Assembly: GCF_026041215.1 (NCBI RefSeq)
Contig: NZ_JAPEIQ010000011.1
Span: forward strand, 206,277-270,276
From: Hoyosella sp. YIM 151337
GTDB lineage: Bacteria; Actinomycetota; Actinomycetes; Mycobacteriales; Mycobacteriaceae
DNA: 64,000 bases
Direction: 5' to 3'
Shown here piece by piece: positions 19,187 through 28,406 of the stretch; position 1 is the first letter of the stretch, and each line of letters begins with the position of its first letter. The position numbers and the translations under genes are program-made. The notes below the pieces were generated by a model. The model ran no database searches, was not told the DNA's origin, and saw nothing but the letters and a program-made list of their open reading frames with translations.

Positions 19187-19966
19187 GTGGCTAACAAGCG
19201 CTGGACAACTGCGGTGGTGGCGATATTCGGAATCGCAGTGGCAAGCTGTGGTACCAACGGCACAACTCAAGAAGAGGCTGAGCTTACTGAGGCGCAATTA
19301 GACGCCTGCCAGGCCCTCATCGACCTCGGGATGTGGGAACCACCCGAGGAGGACGAACCCGCTGAAGCGGATCTCGTGCATTTCCGGTCGTTCTTCGAGC
19401 GCATCCAGGCGGGTGCGGAGGAGGAGTCACCTGAAGTCGCCGACGCTGCCGCATCGACAATTGCTGTGGTCAACGAGGTGATCGAGACTAGCAACTACGA
19501 GTTACTTGACGGTCCAGAAATCGGCGCGGGCATGGGGCAGGTTGGTTTGCTCGGCCGCGACGTCTGCGGCTACGACGAGATTGATTTGGGCGCCGAAGAC
19601 ACGCCTGAAGACGGGGAAGCGCCTGCGCGGTATGAGTTCACTGGAGTGCCAGACACGCTCGAGCCGGGCCGCTACAGCATCCAGCTCGAAAACGACCAGG
19701 AGAATTTTCACCTGGTGATCGTTGCAAAGGTTCCCGGCGACTACGAAGGCACAGTCGATGACTTTGCCCAGCTCGAAGAGGAAGCAGCGATTGAAACTGT
19801 GGAGTGGTACGCCGCCGGCGCGTTCGCGGAACCAGACGAGACCGCGTATCTCACGGTGGATCTCTCCGAGCCAGGGCGGTACTTCATTCTCTGCCCGGTG
19901 ACGAGTGAGGACGAGGAGATTCCGCACCACGCGCTAGGCATGATCGAGGAAGTCACTGTCGGCTAG
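19187..19966 (+). CDS. Acidic lipoprotein with a possible cupredoxin-like C-terminal domain
   Basis: 259 residues from GTG with AGGAGG four bases upstream. The signal peptide ends in a lipobox (VASC), so the mature protein should be lipid-anchored outside the membrane. The mature part is very acidic, with runs such as PPEEDEPAEAD. The C-terminal half (ARYEFTGVPDTLEPGRY, then FHLVIVAKVPGD and PGRYFILCPV) looks like a beta-sandwich of the cupredoxin-like kind, but no complete copper-site set (His-Cys-His-Met) is certain. Four Cys are present beyond or at the lipid anchor. I do not recognise a named family. Flanked by intergenic gaps, so probably monocistronic. Confidence 0.7.
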   Translation: MANKRWTTAVVAIFGIAVASCGTNGTTQEEAELTEAQLDACQALIDLGMWEPPEEDEPAEADLVHFRSFFERIQAGAEEESPEVADAAASTIAVVNEVIETSNYELLDGPEIGAGMGQVGLLGRDVCGYDEIDLGAEDTPEDGEAPARYEFTGVPDTLEPGRYSIQLENDQENFHLVIVAKVPGDYEGTVDDFAQLEEEAAIETVEWYAAGAFAEPDETAYLTVDLSEPGRYFILCPVTSEDEEIPHHALGMIEEVTVG

Positions 19967-19992
19967 GTGCCAGATGCGTGACGTTCTGTAAT

Positions 19993-21333
19993 TCAGGCAC
20001 CAGGGAAGTCAGCGGGGAGTGGAGCGAAGTCTTCCTTGACTCTCGGTCCCGGTGGCAGCCCTCGCAGGATCTCGCTGATCCATACCAATGCAGGCGGGTG
20101 TCCGACGACGGCGTTCGTGATGTGTTCCGGTATTGGCGAGGTATAGAAACGCAAGTCCGCGCCGTTGTCCCAGTACTTTTGGACGGTCGGCAAGACAGTG
20201 GACTGCGGAACGAGTTCATCCCATACCGAGTGCCACCAGAAAACGGGACTGTCCGGAATGTGCTGGCCGAGGCTGTTCGCCCGAAGAACGTCAAGAACGG
20301 CTGGGGTAGCGGCGAGCGACTTTCCCGGCTGGAAGTACTCGTCGATCGGCCGGTACACACCGGTAAGGGCTGCTGTATACACGCAGCGGCTCTGCAGATC
20401 GGCTACGATCTGCTGGCCCTCGACAGTCAGAAGTTCGCTGGCGGCGAACGCATCCGGATAATGGTGCGAAAGGGCAGCGAACCCCAGCCACATCGTGAAG
20501 TTGGCGGTGCCAGTTAGTCCGGGCTGCGCCGTCGTGGCGAATTCGGCCAATGCCACGAGATCACCGGGAGTGCCCCCGATGGCGGTGCCATTCAAATGTA
20601 CATCCGGTGCGTAGCTCTGCCGGAGTTCCGCGGCGCGGATCGATCCAGAGCCGCCACCGGAGTAGCCGTACAAAGCTATTGCTGAGTCCGACAGTCCTAA
20701 CGTGGTGTCATTCTTTACCGCACGTAGGCTGTCGAGGACCATTTTTCCCTCGTCATATGTGTTAAATGTGTTGAACTTTCCGCCGAAGTCAGGAACGTTG
20801 ATGGCGAAGCCCTGCGCTAGCCAACCGGCTAACAGCGGCATTTCCTTCATCGTGCCAACCTGGAGCGTATGCGAGGGGTTGCAGGACGAATCGGTCGAAT
20901 CGATGGCTTCCTGAAACGACACAACTGGCCGAGGACTGCCGGTCCACGGAATGCCGGGAACGATAACCGACGTGGCGGTCACGATCGGATTGCCGTGCAC
21001 GTCGGTGGAGCGAAACAACAGTTGTCGGGTGTGGACAGGAAACGGCACACCGAGTATCCGGGTTTGTACGTCCCGTGTTCGCACGATGTGGCCTGGAGCT
21101 AGTTCTGCCATATTCGGCGGGTCGGCGTACCACGGATCTTTGTCCGGGACCGGAATAGGGAGCACGTCGTAGAGCTCTGGTTCGGAGGGGAGCTGTGGCA
21201 GCTGATTCTGGCTGGGCGGGAATGTCGGAGGGAACTCCGGGTCGGCAGCGGCTACCCCGCCACCTGCCGCCACACCGATGACGGTGAGCAGGGCCGCCGT
21301 CCGTGTTGCACAGCGCCGACTCGTACGGATCAT
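19993..21333 (-). CDS. Secreted lipase (secretory lipase / LIP family)
   Basis: 446 residues from ATG 21333. Tat/Sec-type signal peptide (MIRTSRRCATRTAALLTVIG ending AAADPEFP), then an alpha/beta-hydrolase. The nucleophile elbow GYSGGG is central, followed by a family-typical cap region and a C-terminal catalytic stretch (FWWHSVWDELVP, then PIPEHITNAV giving the Asp/His positions). It belongs to the secretory lipase family common in Nocardia, Rhodococcus and Mycobacterium, which hydrolyse esters and triacylglycerols outside the cell. It lies directly downstream of an acyl-CoA ligase on the same strand, suggesting release and activation of fatty acids. Confidence 0.85.
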   Translation of the reverse strand: MIRTSRRCATRTAALLTVIGVAAGGGVAAADPEFPPTFPPSQNQLPQLPSEPELYDVLPIPVPDKDPWYADPPNMAELAPGHIVRTRDVQTRILGVPFPVHTRQLLFRSTDVHGNPIVTATSVIVPGIPWTGSPRPVVSFQEAIDSTDSSCNPSHTLQVGTMKEMPLLAGWLAQGFAINVPDFGGKFNTFNTYDEGKMVLDSLRAVKNDTTLGLSDSAIALYGYSGGGSGSIRAAELRQSYAPDVHLNGTAIGGTPGDLVALAEFATTAQPGLTGTANFTMWLGFAALSHHYPDAFAASELLTVEGQQIVADLQSRCVYTAALTGVYRPIDEYFQPGKSLAATPAVLDVLRANSLGQHIPDSPVFWWHSVWDELVPQSTVLPTVQKYWDNGADLRFYTSPIPEHITNAVVGHPPALVWISEILRGLPPGPRVKEDFAPLPADFPGA

Positions 21334-21445
21334 TTCGGGGTGTCTCCTATCTGTTTCCGAGTCCACCCTTCGGCGCCTCGCGTGGTGTGGATCGTTAGTG
21401 CGGGGGTTAGCGATCGGCAAAGAAATCGGTGACAGGGTCCGCTTC

Positions 21446-23050
21446 TCACGCATTTGGGATTTCGGCCGCGAGCGCAGACATCGCCCGACGATCGATCTTC
21501 CCGGTGGTGGTCCGCGGTATCTCGTCCACGAACACGACGTCGCGGGGAACCTTGAATCGCGCGAGTTCAGAGCGAATGTAATCGCGGACAGCGCGAGCAT
21601 CCAGGTCTGGATTGGACCGGACAATCACTGCCGTCAAGCGTTGTCCGAACTCCTCGTCGGGCACCCCCGTGACGGCTGCCTCCGCGATTTCGGGATGCGC
21701 ATATAGAGCGGCCTCCACTTCGCCCGGGAAGACGTTCTCTCCGCCGGAGACGATCATGTCGTCGTCGCGTCCATCCACGAACAGCAGTCCCTGTGAATTC
21801 CAATGCCCGACATCGCCGGTCGACATCAGGCCGTGAGCAACGCTCTTACTCCCGCCCGAGGAGTACCCCTGGAACGATATCGAGTTACCGACGTGGATGG
21901 TGCCTCTCTGTCCAGGTCTGTTAACGATCGTGCCGTCCACATCGATCAGTGCCACCGTGATGCCGAGCGGTGGCCGACCGACAGTTCCTGGCGCCGCGAC
22001 CCAATCCTGGGGCGTAGCAATGGAGGCGGTGCCCGTCTCCGTGCACCCGTAGTAGTTGTAAACGACGGGTCCGAATTGAGCTATGGCACAGTCTCCGAGG
22101 CTTGGCGCTAGGGCAGCTCCGGCTGTGAATATGACTGAGACACTGTCGGTGCGTCGGCGGTTGATGTCGGGGCAGTCGAGCATGCGTCGAAGCATCGTGG
22201 GAACCAGCACGACTGCGTCACATCGGTAGGACTCTATTTGTTCTAAGGCAAGCGCGGCATTGAAGCGCCCGTGAAGAACGATCGTGCAGCCGAGATTCAC
22301 GGCGATAATGAATTGGGACAGCGCAGTGCCGTGAAAAAGTGGTGCACACAGCAGCACAGTCTGCGCGCTGCGAAGCGGGACGCGGTCGAGGAACTGCGCG
22401 GAGGCGAAGGTGGATTCGACCGTGCGAGGGGCTCCTTTGGGAGTCCCTGTCGTCCCTCCTGTGAGGAGAACGAATTGGCCCTGTCTCGACGGACGGGAAA
22501 CGGGGGCGTCGCTGTCCTCGACATCTCGCGACGGGGGTACCGCAATACTCAGCCTGGTGATATCCGGCGGAAGCGCGGCGACCATGTCGGTGAACTCGTC
22601 GTCGGATACCACCGCTGATACGTGTTCACGAGCCGCCACATCAACAAACTGCCTAGAGCTGAATCCAGTGTTCATGAGTACCAGCCCGGATCCGACTTTC
22701 GCGGCGGCGACCATCGTTTCCACAAGTTCTCGGTGATCTCTGCACATCACCGCGATCACCGACGTTTCATCGAGGCCGAGGGCGCGCCATCGGTGCGCGA
22801 TCCTGTTGGTGAGAAGATCAAGCTGCCTATTGGTGAGAGTGCCTTCCCTGTCAACCAGTGCGATTCGATCACCATGCCACCGGGCACCGGTCGTGATTCC
22901 ACTCGCGATTGGGCCGAGAGTCTTGATCGCGATAGATTTTTGCCGCACCCGCAGCGGACGTTTGAGGTCGATGATTCCACTACGCTGCATCACGGCAATC
23001 TGTTGTGCTCGCAGGCGGGCTGAGCTGACGAACGTGCGCATTGAGACCAA
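21446..23050 (-). CDS. FadD-type long-chain acyl-CoA/AMP ligase
   Basis: 534 residues of the ANL superfamily. The AMP-binding P-loop LTGGTTGTPKGAP is near residue 200, with YGCTETG as the A5 motif and STGDVGHW and DGRDDDMIVSGGENVFP as A7/A8. The C-terminal catalytic lysine lies in PRTTTGKIDRR. The N-terminal stretch before the core (MQRSGIIDLKRP) is like FadD2/FadD12 of mycobacteria. It would convert a fatty acid to acyl-AMP/acyl-CoA. The TTG at 23050 is eight bases after AGGGAG; an ATG at 23041 is the alternative. Divergent from a PucR-type regulator. Confidence 0.87.
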   Translation of the reverse strand: MVSMRTFVSSARLRAQQIAVMQRSGIIDLKRPLRVRQKSIAIKTLGPIASGITTGARWHGDRIALVDREGTLTNRQLDLLTNRIAHRWRALGLDETSVIAVMCRDHRELVETMVAAAKVGSGLVLMNTGFSSRQFVDVAAREHVSAVVSDDEFTDMVAALPPDITRLSIAVPPSRDVEDSDAPVSRPSRQGQFVLLTGGTTGTPKGAPRTVESTFASAQFLDRVPLRSAQTVLLCAPLFHGTALSQFIIAVNLGCTIVLHGRFNAALALEQIESYRCDAVVLVPTMLRRMLDCPDINRRRTDSVSVIFTAGAALAPSLGDCAIAQFGPVVYNYYGCTETGTASIATPQDWVAAPGTVGRPPLGITVALIDVDGTIVNRPGQRGTIHVGNSISFQGYSSGGSKSVAHGLMSTGDVGHWNSQGLLFVDGRDDDMIVSGGENVFPGEVEAALYAHPEIAEAAVTGVPDEEFGQRLTAVIVRSNPDLDARAVRDYIRSELARFKVPRDVVFVDEIPRTTTGKIDRRAMSALAAEIPNA

Positions 23051-23219
23051 AGTGTGTACTCCCTCATGCCTGCCGATATCAGTTGCGGGAACCGCCTCCT
23101 GTGCAACTGATCACACCTCAGCCCGGTTCGTTCGGGCAATGACGAATCGACAAACCTGCGAAGTCGTGGTTGTGCACATCGCCAACGGCTGCGAGTGTGC
23201 AGTGATGGAGGCGAATGCG

Positions 23220-24365
23220 ATGGCAGTGCCGAACTTGACACTGCGTACACGGCTGAAAGCCGCAATTGATTGGTATGCAAGCCAAGGCGGGCCTGCCTAC
23301 AGGCGCGTGCCGAGCGAGTTGGTCGTAAGTGACTTCTTCGACGGGATCGCATACAACGCCGACGCGCTGGTCACATTCCTCGAAACTGGGAAGCTTCCGA
23401 CGGCACACGACCTGCGTGCCATCACCGACCTGGCAATGACCCGTCTAGCCAGCGGTGCCACGCTCGGCGAAGTCACCGGTGCCTACCAGGAAGTGTCCGC
23501 TGCTTTGTGGCGTCGCGTAGTGGCTGACTCGAGTCCTTCCGATCGCGCCGCCCTGGCGGATTTGATACCGCGGGTAGCCGAGTACATTTTCCAGGTCGTG
23601 TCCCTCATTGCCACCGAGGCTGCGCACCGATCCGGTGACCCGCTGTCAGATGTGCGCGAGCGGAACCGCGCCGCTGCCGATGAACTTCTGCGCTCGGGAG
23701 AAGCCACGGGGTTGTTCGACGTCGGTCCGGGCGCGAACTACACGATTGCAGTGTTTCAGATCGCGGGCTCCTCAACGGCGGGATCGGCCCTGGGGGACTT
23801 GAAGGCTCGGATTGAGGCCTTCGCACATACGTATGTGCGCCTCGATTTGAACGGGTGGGTAGTCGTGCACTGGTTCTGGGGGGACGTCGCCGCCGCGGTA
23901 GCTCGCTTCCGTGGGAAGCTCGAACATGCGCGTGCGCACACATCTGTTCAGTGCTGGGCCGGCATTGCCTCGTCCACAACTGCCTACGGCGTTCCCGGAG
24001 CTTACCGTAGGGCAGCCGGTCTTGCGGCTACCGCGCAGAAGCTCCGGCGAGCGGATTTCGTGGTCGATCTAGGGCAAGTGGCGATCGAGTACCTCAGTGC
24101 AACAGCCGGACCGGACATTCCTGCACTGGTGGAGATCGTGGAGCCGCTCTCTCACTCCGATCCAGTTTTCGGGGAAACACTGCGCGTCTTCTTCGATAAG
24201 AACTGCAACCAACTTGCAACCGCCAGGGCAATGCACGTCCATCGAAACTCAGTCACTTACCGATTGGCGAAAGTTCACACCCTGACTGGCCTGAATCCAC
24301 TGAACTTCGCCGAAGCAGCATCGTTACATGCTGCCTTGATCGCGTTGCGAATGGTGCAGGAGTAG
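23220..24365 (+). CDS. PucR/CdaR-type transcriptional regulator
   Basis: About 381 residues. The middle is a GGDEF-like PucR domain (ANYTIAVFQIAG, LNGWVVVHWFWGD, CWAGIASS). The C-terminal HTH_30 helix-turn-helix reads RVFFDKNCNQLATARAMHVHRNSVTYRL, a very clear family signature. The N-terminal ~150 residues are helical (RsbT/RsbRD-type). GGAGG at 23207-23211 fixes the start at ATG 23220; the frame upstream is noise. It is divergent from the acyl-CoA ligase gene, 169 bp away, and is the likely local regulator of the ligase/lipase pair. The effector is unknown. Confidence 0.86.
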   Translation: MAVPNLTLRTRLKAAIDWYASQGGPAYRRVPSELVVSDFFDGIAYNADALVTFLETGKLPTAHDLRAITDLAMTRLASGATLGEVTGAYQEVSAALWRRVVADSSPSDRAALADLIPRVAEYIFQVVSLIATEAAHRSGDPLSDVRERNRAAADELLRSGEATGLFDVGPGANYTIAVFQIAGSSTAGSALGDLKARIEAFAHTYVRLDLNGWVVVHWFWGDVAAAVARFRGKLEHARAHTSVQCWAGIASSTTAYGVPGAYRRAAGLAATAQKLRRADFVVDLGQVAIEYLSATAGPDIPALVEIVEPLSHSDPVFGETLRVFFDKNCNQLATARAMHVHRNSVTYRLAKVHTLTGLNPLNFAEAASLHAALIALRMVQE

Positions 24366-24469
24366 CCGACCCTGCACGTTGTTGCTGAAATGCACAACTC
24401 GCCGACTATGAAATCGTATAGCCCGGCGCTGCCTCGCACCCTCCTGCTCTTACACGCTACGTTCGGTGT

Positions 24470-25945
24470 ATGGCCATTGCGGATGAGTGTGACGCTGTTG
24501 TCGTCGGGTCGGGGCCGAACGGCCTCGCAGCAGCCGTGATCCTCGGCCGTGCGGGACTGCGCGTGAAGGTGCTCGAGGCGCAAGCCACTATTGGAGGTGG
24601 ATCGCGCACTCTCGATCTCGGCATGGTGCCGGGGATGCGGCACGATGTGTGTGCCGCGGTCCACCCGCTCGCCGTGGGGTCACCGTTTTTCGCTGAATTT
24701 GACTTGCCCGCACGGGGAGTGAAGCTGCTGCAACCGGGCGCGGCCTATGCGCAGCCACTCGAGGGACGGCCCGCGGCAGTTGCCTACCGCAGCCTCGACC
24801 GGACCGCTCGCGAGCTTGAGTCCGACGGTGCGGCGTGGCGGTCCTTCTTCGCCCCGCTCGTTGAGAACCACGATGCGGTCGTGGCGGCCGCGCTTGGTGA
24901 TAAGCGCAGTATTCCCCGCGACGTCCTGAGTCTGGCGGGCATCCGGTTCGGGCTGCGCGTAGCGGAGCAAGGCGGACCAGCGTGGAACCGCCGATTCTCA
25001 GGGGAGGCGGCCCCTGCCCTTCTCACTGGGGTGGCTGCCCACACCATCACGCCGATGCCGTCGCTCGCCTCGGCAGGCACCGCAGTCCTGCTAGGAACCC
25101 TCGCGCACAGCGCGGGATGGCCAATACCTGAAGGTGGCAGTCAAGCGATCGTCGACGCGTTGGTCGCCGATCTCGCCCGCCACGGGGGCACGATCGTTAC
25201 CGACTGTCCCATCACCTCGGCTGACCAGCTCCCGAAGGCGAACACGTACCTTTTCGACACCACGCCTGCCGCGATCGGGCGGATCTACGGGCGCCAGTTG
25301 CCCCTCCGGTACCGGCGCCTCGCACGTCACTTCCGCTTCGGTAATGCCGCGTCGAAAGTTGAGTTCGTGCTCTCCGCTCCGGTGCCGTGGGCAGACCCGC
25401 GCGTGAGCGCCGCCGGGACGGTCCACGTCGGCGGCACGCGGGAAGAAATGGCGCTCGCGGAACACGCTATTGCGGAAGGCCACCACGCGAAACGCCCCAT
25501 GACGCTGCTTTGTCAGCCCGCAACGATCGACCCGACACGCGTCGGCCCAGGGGGTGAACTCCCGTTGTGGACCTACGCGCACGTTCCGTCCGGCTCAACC
25601 GTCGATGTCACCGACGCGATCACGGCACAGATCGAACGGTTCGCACCGGGCTTCCGGGACGTGATCGTCACGTCGAAATGCACGACCGCTGCAGAAATGT
25701 CGCGGCACAACGAGAATTATGTTGGCGGCGATATCGCGGCCGGAGCGGTCAGCATGTACCGGATGGTGGCCCGGCCTGCGCTCAGTATGAACCCGTACCG
25801 CGTGCCGATTCCGGGTGTGTACCTGTGCTCGGCATCGACGCCTCCTGGCCCTGGTGTTCACGGCATGTGCGGCTATTTTGCAGCGAAGCGCGTTCTCCGT
25901 GAGCGATTTGGGATTCGGCAACTACCGAAACTCGCGCCAACGTGA
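24470..25945 (+). CDS. FAD-dependent NAD(P)/FAD oxidoreductase, phytoene-desaturase-like
   Basis: 491 residues. The Rossmann FAD-binding motif VVVGSGPNGLAAAVILGRAG starts near residue 9, continues into VLEAQATIGGGSRT, and the C-terminal FAD motif PGVYLCSASTPPGPGVHGMCG closes the fold. This is the phytoene dehydrogenase/carotenoid isomerase-like family (CrtI/PDS superfamily). No carotenoid genes are nearby, so the substrate is unknown. It is not MenJ, which belongs to the geranylgeranyl reductase family. Convergent with the YrdB-like gene, 11 bases apart. Confidence 0.82.
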   Translation: MAIADECDAVVVGSGPNGLAAAVILGRAGLRVKVLEAQATIGGGSRTLDLGMVPGMRHDVCAAVHPLAVGSPFFAEFDLPARGVKLLQPGAAYAQPLEGRPAAVAYRSLDRTARELESDGAAWRSFFAPLVENHDAVVAAALGDKRSIPRDVLSLAGIRFGLRVAEQGGPAWNRRFSGEAAPALLTGVAAHTITPMPSLASAGTAVLLGTLAHSAGWPIPEGGSQAIVDALVADLARHGGTIVTDCPITSADQLPKANTYLFDTTPAAIGRIYGRQLPLRYRRLARHFRFGNAASKVEFVLSAPVPWADPRVSAAGTVHVGGTREEMALAEHAIAEGHHAKRPMTLLCQPATIDPTRVGPGGELPLWTYAHVPSGSTVDVTDAITAQIERFAPGFRDVIVTSKCTTAAEMSRHNENYVGGDIAAGAVSMYRMVARPALSMNPYRVPIPGVYLCSASTPPGPGVHGMCGYFAAKRVLRERFGIRQLPKLAPT

Positions 25946-25956
25946 CGTGAAGCCGC

Positions 25957-26319
25957 TCAACTCTCTGCGGGCAGGATCCGCATCCCGGCGACCGCATTGA
26001 CCACCACGGTCGTCACGAGGAAGGCAATCGACCACGCTGGTGAGAGGGTCAGCCACAACGCGTATGCGGCAGTACCGAAGACGAGGACCTTCACCAGCAG
26101 CCGCGCCGGTGGGTGATCGAAATAGGGGCGCTCCGCAGCGAAGAGGAACCACGCGGTCCCGGCGACAGCAACAGCGGCGAGCGTGAGGCCCGCGGCACCT
26201 GGGTAGCCTGCCAGGTCTGCGCCGAAGGACCAGGCCAGTGCGCCAATCGCGACGAGCGCAACTAGTTCGAGAAGAAGCAGCACGGCGAGAAGCGCGCCGA
26301 CAGCAGCGGTGAGCAGCAT
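25957..26319 (-). CDS. YrdB/DUF2568-type membrane protein
   Basis: 120 residues, almost entirely four hydrophobic helices, with the conserved AERPYFDHPPARLLVKVLVF between helices. The pattern suggests the YrdB (DUF2568) family of small integral membrane proteins of unknown function. The gene follows menA by 11 bases on the same strand, so it is probably the last gene of the menE-menA operon. Confidence 0.65.
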   Translation of the reverse strand: MLLTAAVGALLAVLLLLELVALVAIGALAWSFGADLAGYPGAAGLTLAAVAVAGTAWFLFAAERPYFDHPPARLLVKVLVFGTAAYALWLTLSPAWSIAFLVTTVVVNAVAGMRILPAES

Positions 26320-26330
26320 AGTCCGTTCCT

Positions 26331-27200
26331 TCAGGTGAGGTTCAGGCCGACTGCGGCGAGAATGGACCAGGCCAGCATGGCCAGGCCCGTATCTCGGAGG
26401 ACAGGGATGAGGGCAAGCCCCGACTTCCCCGTGCGTACGGGCATGTGGGCCCGAACCGCTATGGGTGCCGTGACGAGCGCGAGCAGGGCCCCGGCCCCGT
26501 CGAATGCCAGGGCCAGCGTGAGTGCGTATGGCACGGCCAGCAACGCTAAATGCAGCGTGCGTGTGCGTGTATCACCAAGCCGAACAGCGAGGGTGATCTT
26601 GCCGGAATCTGCATCGCTTTCTCTGTCGCGCAGGTTGTTAGCCACAAGCACCGCGCTCGAGAAACAGCCGACACTGATCGCCAGGAGCAAGCCGGCCCAC
26701 GTCACCGTGTCCGCTTGCACGAACTGCGTGCCGAGCACCGCGACCAGACCGAAGAACACGAAAACCGCGACCTCGCCGAAACCCAGGTACCCGTAGGGCT
26801 TACGGCCGCCCGTGTAGTACCACGCGCCGGCGACACACGCCGCGCCGACAAGGAGTAGCCACCACGCGGACGTGAGCGCCAAAACCACACCCGCCGCGCC
26901 CGCGACTGCGAAAGCGGCAAACGCTGCGTTTTTGACCGCCGCGGGCGTAGCTGCCCCGGAGCCTACGAGCCGCATCGGGCCGACACGTTCATCATCAGTA
27001 CCGCGGACACCGTCCGAGTAATCGTTGGCGTAGTTCACCGCGACGATCAGCGCGAGCGACACCACGAGGGCGAGGAGGGCCTTCCACCACACGAACGAAC
27101 CAATCGCGGCGGCAGCCCCGGTGCCTGCAATAACGGGAGCTACCGCGTTCGGCAGTGTGCGCGGGCGCGCCCCCTCGATCCACTCTGCTGTCGTCGCCAT
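26331..27200 (-). CDS. menA: 1,4-dihydroxy-2-naphthoate polyprenyltransferase
   Basis: 289-residue UbiA-superfamily membrane enzyme that attaches the polyprenyl chain to 1,4-dihydroxy-2-naphthoate, giving demethylmenaquinone. The first Asp-rich motif is [15 protein letters not shown] (near residues 55-70) and the second [17 protein letters not shown]. About eight transmembrane helices are evident. [17 protein letters not shown] is the usual N-terminus. It lies 12 bases after menE on the same strand; the prenyl donor would come from the polyprenyl diphosphate synthase gene at 42.8 kb. Confidence 0.94.
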   Translation of the reverse strand: MATTAEWIEGARPRTLPNAVAPVIAGTGAAAAIGSFVWWKALLALVVSLALIVAVNYANDYSDGVRGTDDERVGPMRLVGSGAATPAAVKNAAFAAFAVAGAAGVVLALTSAWWLLLVGAACVAGAWYYTGGRKPYGYLGFGEVAVFVFFGLVAVLGTQFVQADTVTWAGLLLAISVGCFSSAVLVANNLRDRESDADSGKITLAVRLGDTRTRTLHLALLAVPYALTLALAFDGAGALLALVTAPIAVRAHMPVRTGKSGLALIPVLRDTGLAMLAWSILAAVGLNLT

Positions 27201-27212
27201 GCGCTCATCTTC

Positions 27213-28361
27213 TCAGTTCCCCAGCGACATACGCAGCGCGGCACGGTCCACTTTTCCGGAAGGCAGCAGTGGCAGCGCGTCGACGATGAACAATTCTCGT
27301 GGCGCAGCTGCGCGCCCAAGCTGGTCAGCGACGGTTTCACGCACATCGGCAAGGGAGAGCGAACCCGGTTCGGCTGTGACGAGTGCCGCAGCGACACGCT
27401 CACCGAGCCGGGCATCGGGCAGTCCGAAGACGGCACATTCGCGCACGCCCGGAAGGGCAGCGAGAACAGCCTCCACGACTTGCGGCACGACTGTGAGCCC
27501 GCCGCTCGAGATCGCTTCGTCGAGGCGGCCGCGCACAGTCAGGACACCGTCGGCAACCGATCCGGCGTCGTCCGTGCGGAACCAGCCAGCTTCCGCGAAG
27601 GCGGGGTGATCCGGGAAATTCCGGTAACCGCTCGCGAGCATGGGTCCCCCCAGGATCACCCGGCCATCGTCGATGCGGACGCGTGCCCCGTCCAGCGGTA
27701 CGCCGTCGTAGACGCAGCCCCCGCACGTCTCGCTCATCCCGTACGTTCTGGTGATCCGCACCCCAAGTGAATTGGCCCGCTCACGCACGGCTTCGGGCAA
27801 AGCCGCACCGCCAATGAGTACTGCACGGTAGGCGAGCAGCGCCTCGGCGCTGGCCTCGTTCTCGAGCGTCTTGCCGAGTTGACCAGGAACCAGCGACGTG
27901 TAGAGGGGCGCATCGGCGCGCGCCGCATGTGCGGTCACTGCGGCGAAAACTTGTGGTTCGAAACCAGCGGTTACGTCGATGACCGCGGGCGTTGTGCCCG
28001 CAACCAGGCTGCGCAGCAGCACTTGCAAGCCGGCAATGTGATGGGCGGGCAGCGCGAGCACCCACTTTCCCGGGCCGCCGATTCGCTGGTACGTCGCCGC
28101 GATGCTCGCGTGCAGGGCTGCTGCCGAGAGCATCGCACCTTTCGGCACACCCGTCGTCCCAGAGGTCGCGACGACGAGGCTGGCGGTCGGGTGGATAGCC
28201 TCGCCGGGCCGCAGTGTGTCCGTGAGCCGCTGCGCCTCGTGGCGGTCGTGGGCGGGAACGGGCAGCCAGGACGCTTCACCGTTCAGCGCTTTCTCGAGCT
28301 GCGGCAAAACTTCAAGAACCGCCTTTCCTGCTGGTACTGGCAGTGGGGCGAGGACAGTCAC
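27213..28361 (-). CDS. menE: o-Succinylbenzoate-CoA ligase
   Basis: 382-residue ANL-superfamily enzyme, short as is typical of actinobacterial MenE. The adenylate P-loop ATSGTTGVPKG is at residues 65-75, TYGMSETCGG is the A5 motif, RTDDAGSVADG and VRGRLDEAISSGGLTVVP are the hinge region, and LLPSGKVDR carries the C-terminal catalytic lysine. It activates o-succinylbenzoate for MenB. The GTG at 28361 starts VTVLAPLPVPAG, which fits the known short N-terminus; the open frame upstream runs antisense to the divergent gene and is discarded. Confidence 0.9.
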   Translation of the reverse strand: MTVLAPLPVPAGKAVLEVLPQLEKALNGEASWLPVPAHDRHEAQRLTDTLRPGEAIHPTASLVVATSGTTGVPKGAMLSAAALHASIAATYQRIGGPGKWVLALPAHHIAGLQVLLRSLVAGTTPAVIDVTAGFEPQVFAAVTAHAARADAPLYTSLVPGQLGKTLENEASAEALLAYRAVLIGGAALPEAVRERANSLGVRITRTYGMSETCGGCVYDGVPLDGARVRIDDGRVILGGPMLASGYRNFPDHPAFAEAGWFRTDDAGSVADGVLTVRGRLDEAISSGGLTVVPQVVEAVLAALPGVRECAVFGLPDARLGERVAAALVTAEPGSLSLADVRETVADQLGRAAAPRELFIVDALPLLPSGKVDRAALRMSLGN

Positions 28362-28406
28362 GTCAACGATGCTCCCATGCCGCCGGGAAATCGATACAGT
28401 GGCGGC

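Noticed and set aside
24470..25945. MenJ (menaquinone reductase) candidate
   Set aside because: The protein has the CrtI/phytoene desaturase ending PPGPGVHGMCG rather than geranylgeranyl-reductase features.
27879..28376. N-terminal extension of the hypothetical gene at 28407
   Set aside because: It is antisense to menE, which has clear motifs; the extension is a GC-rich shadow frame.
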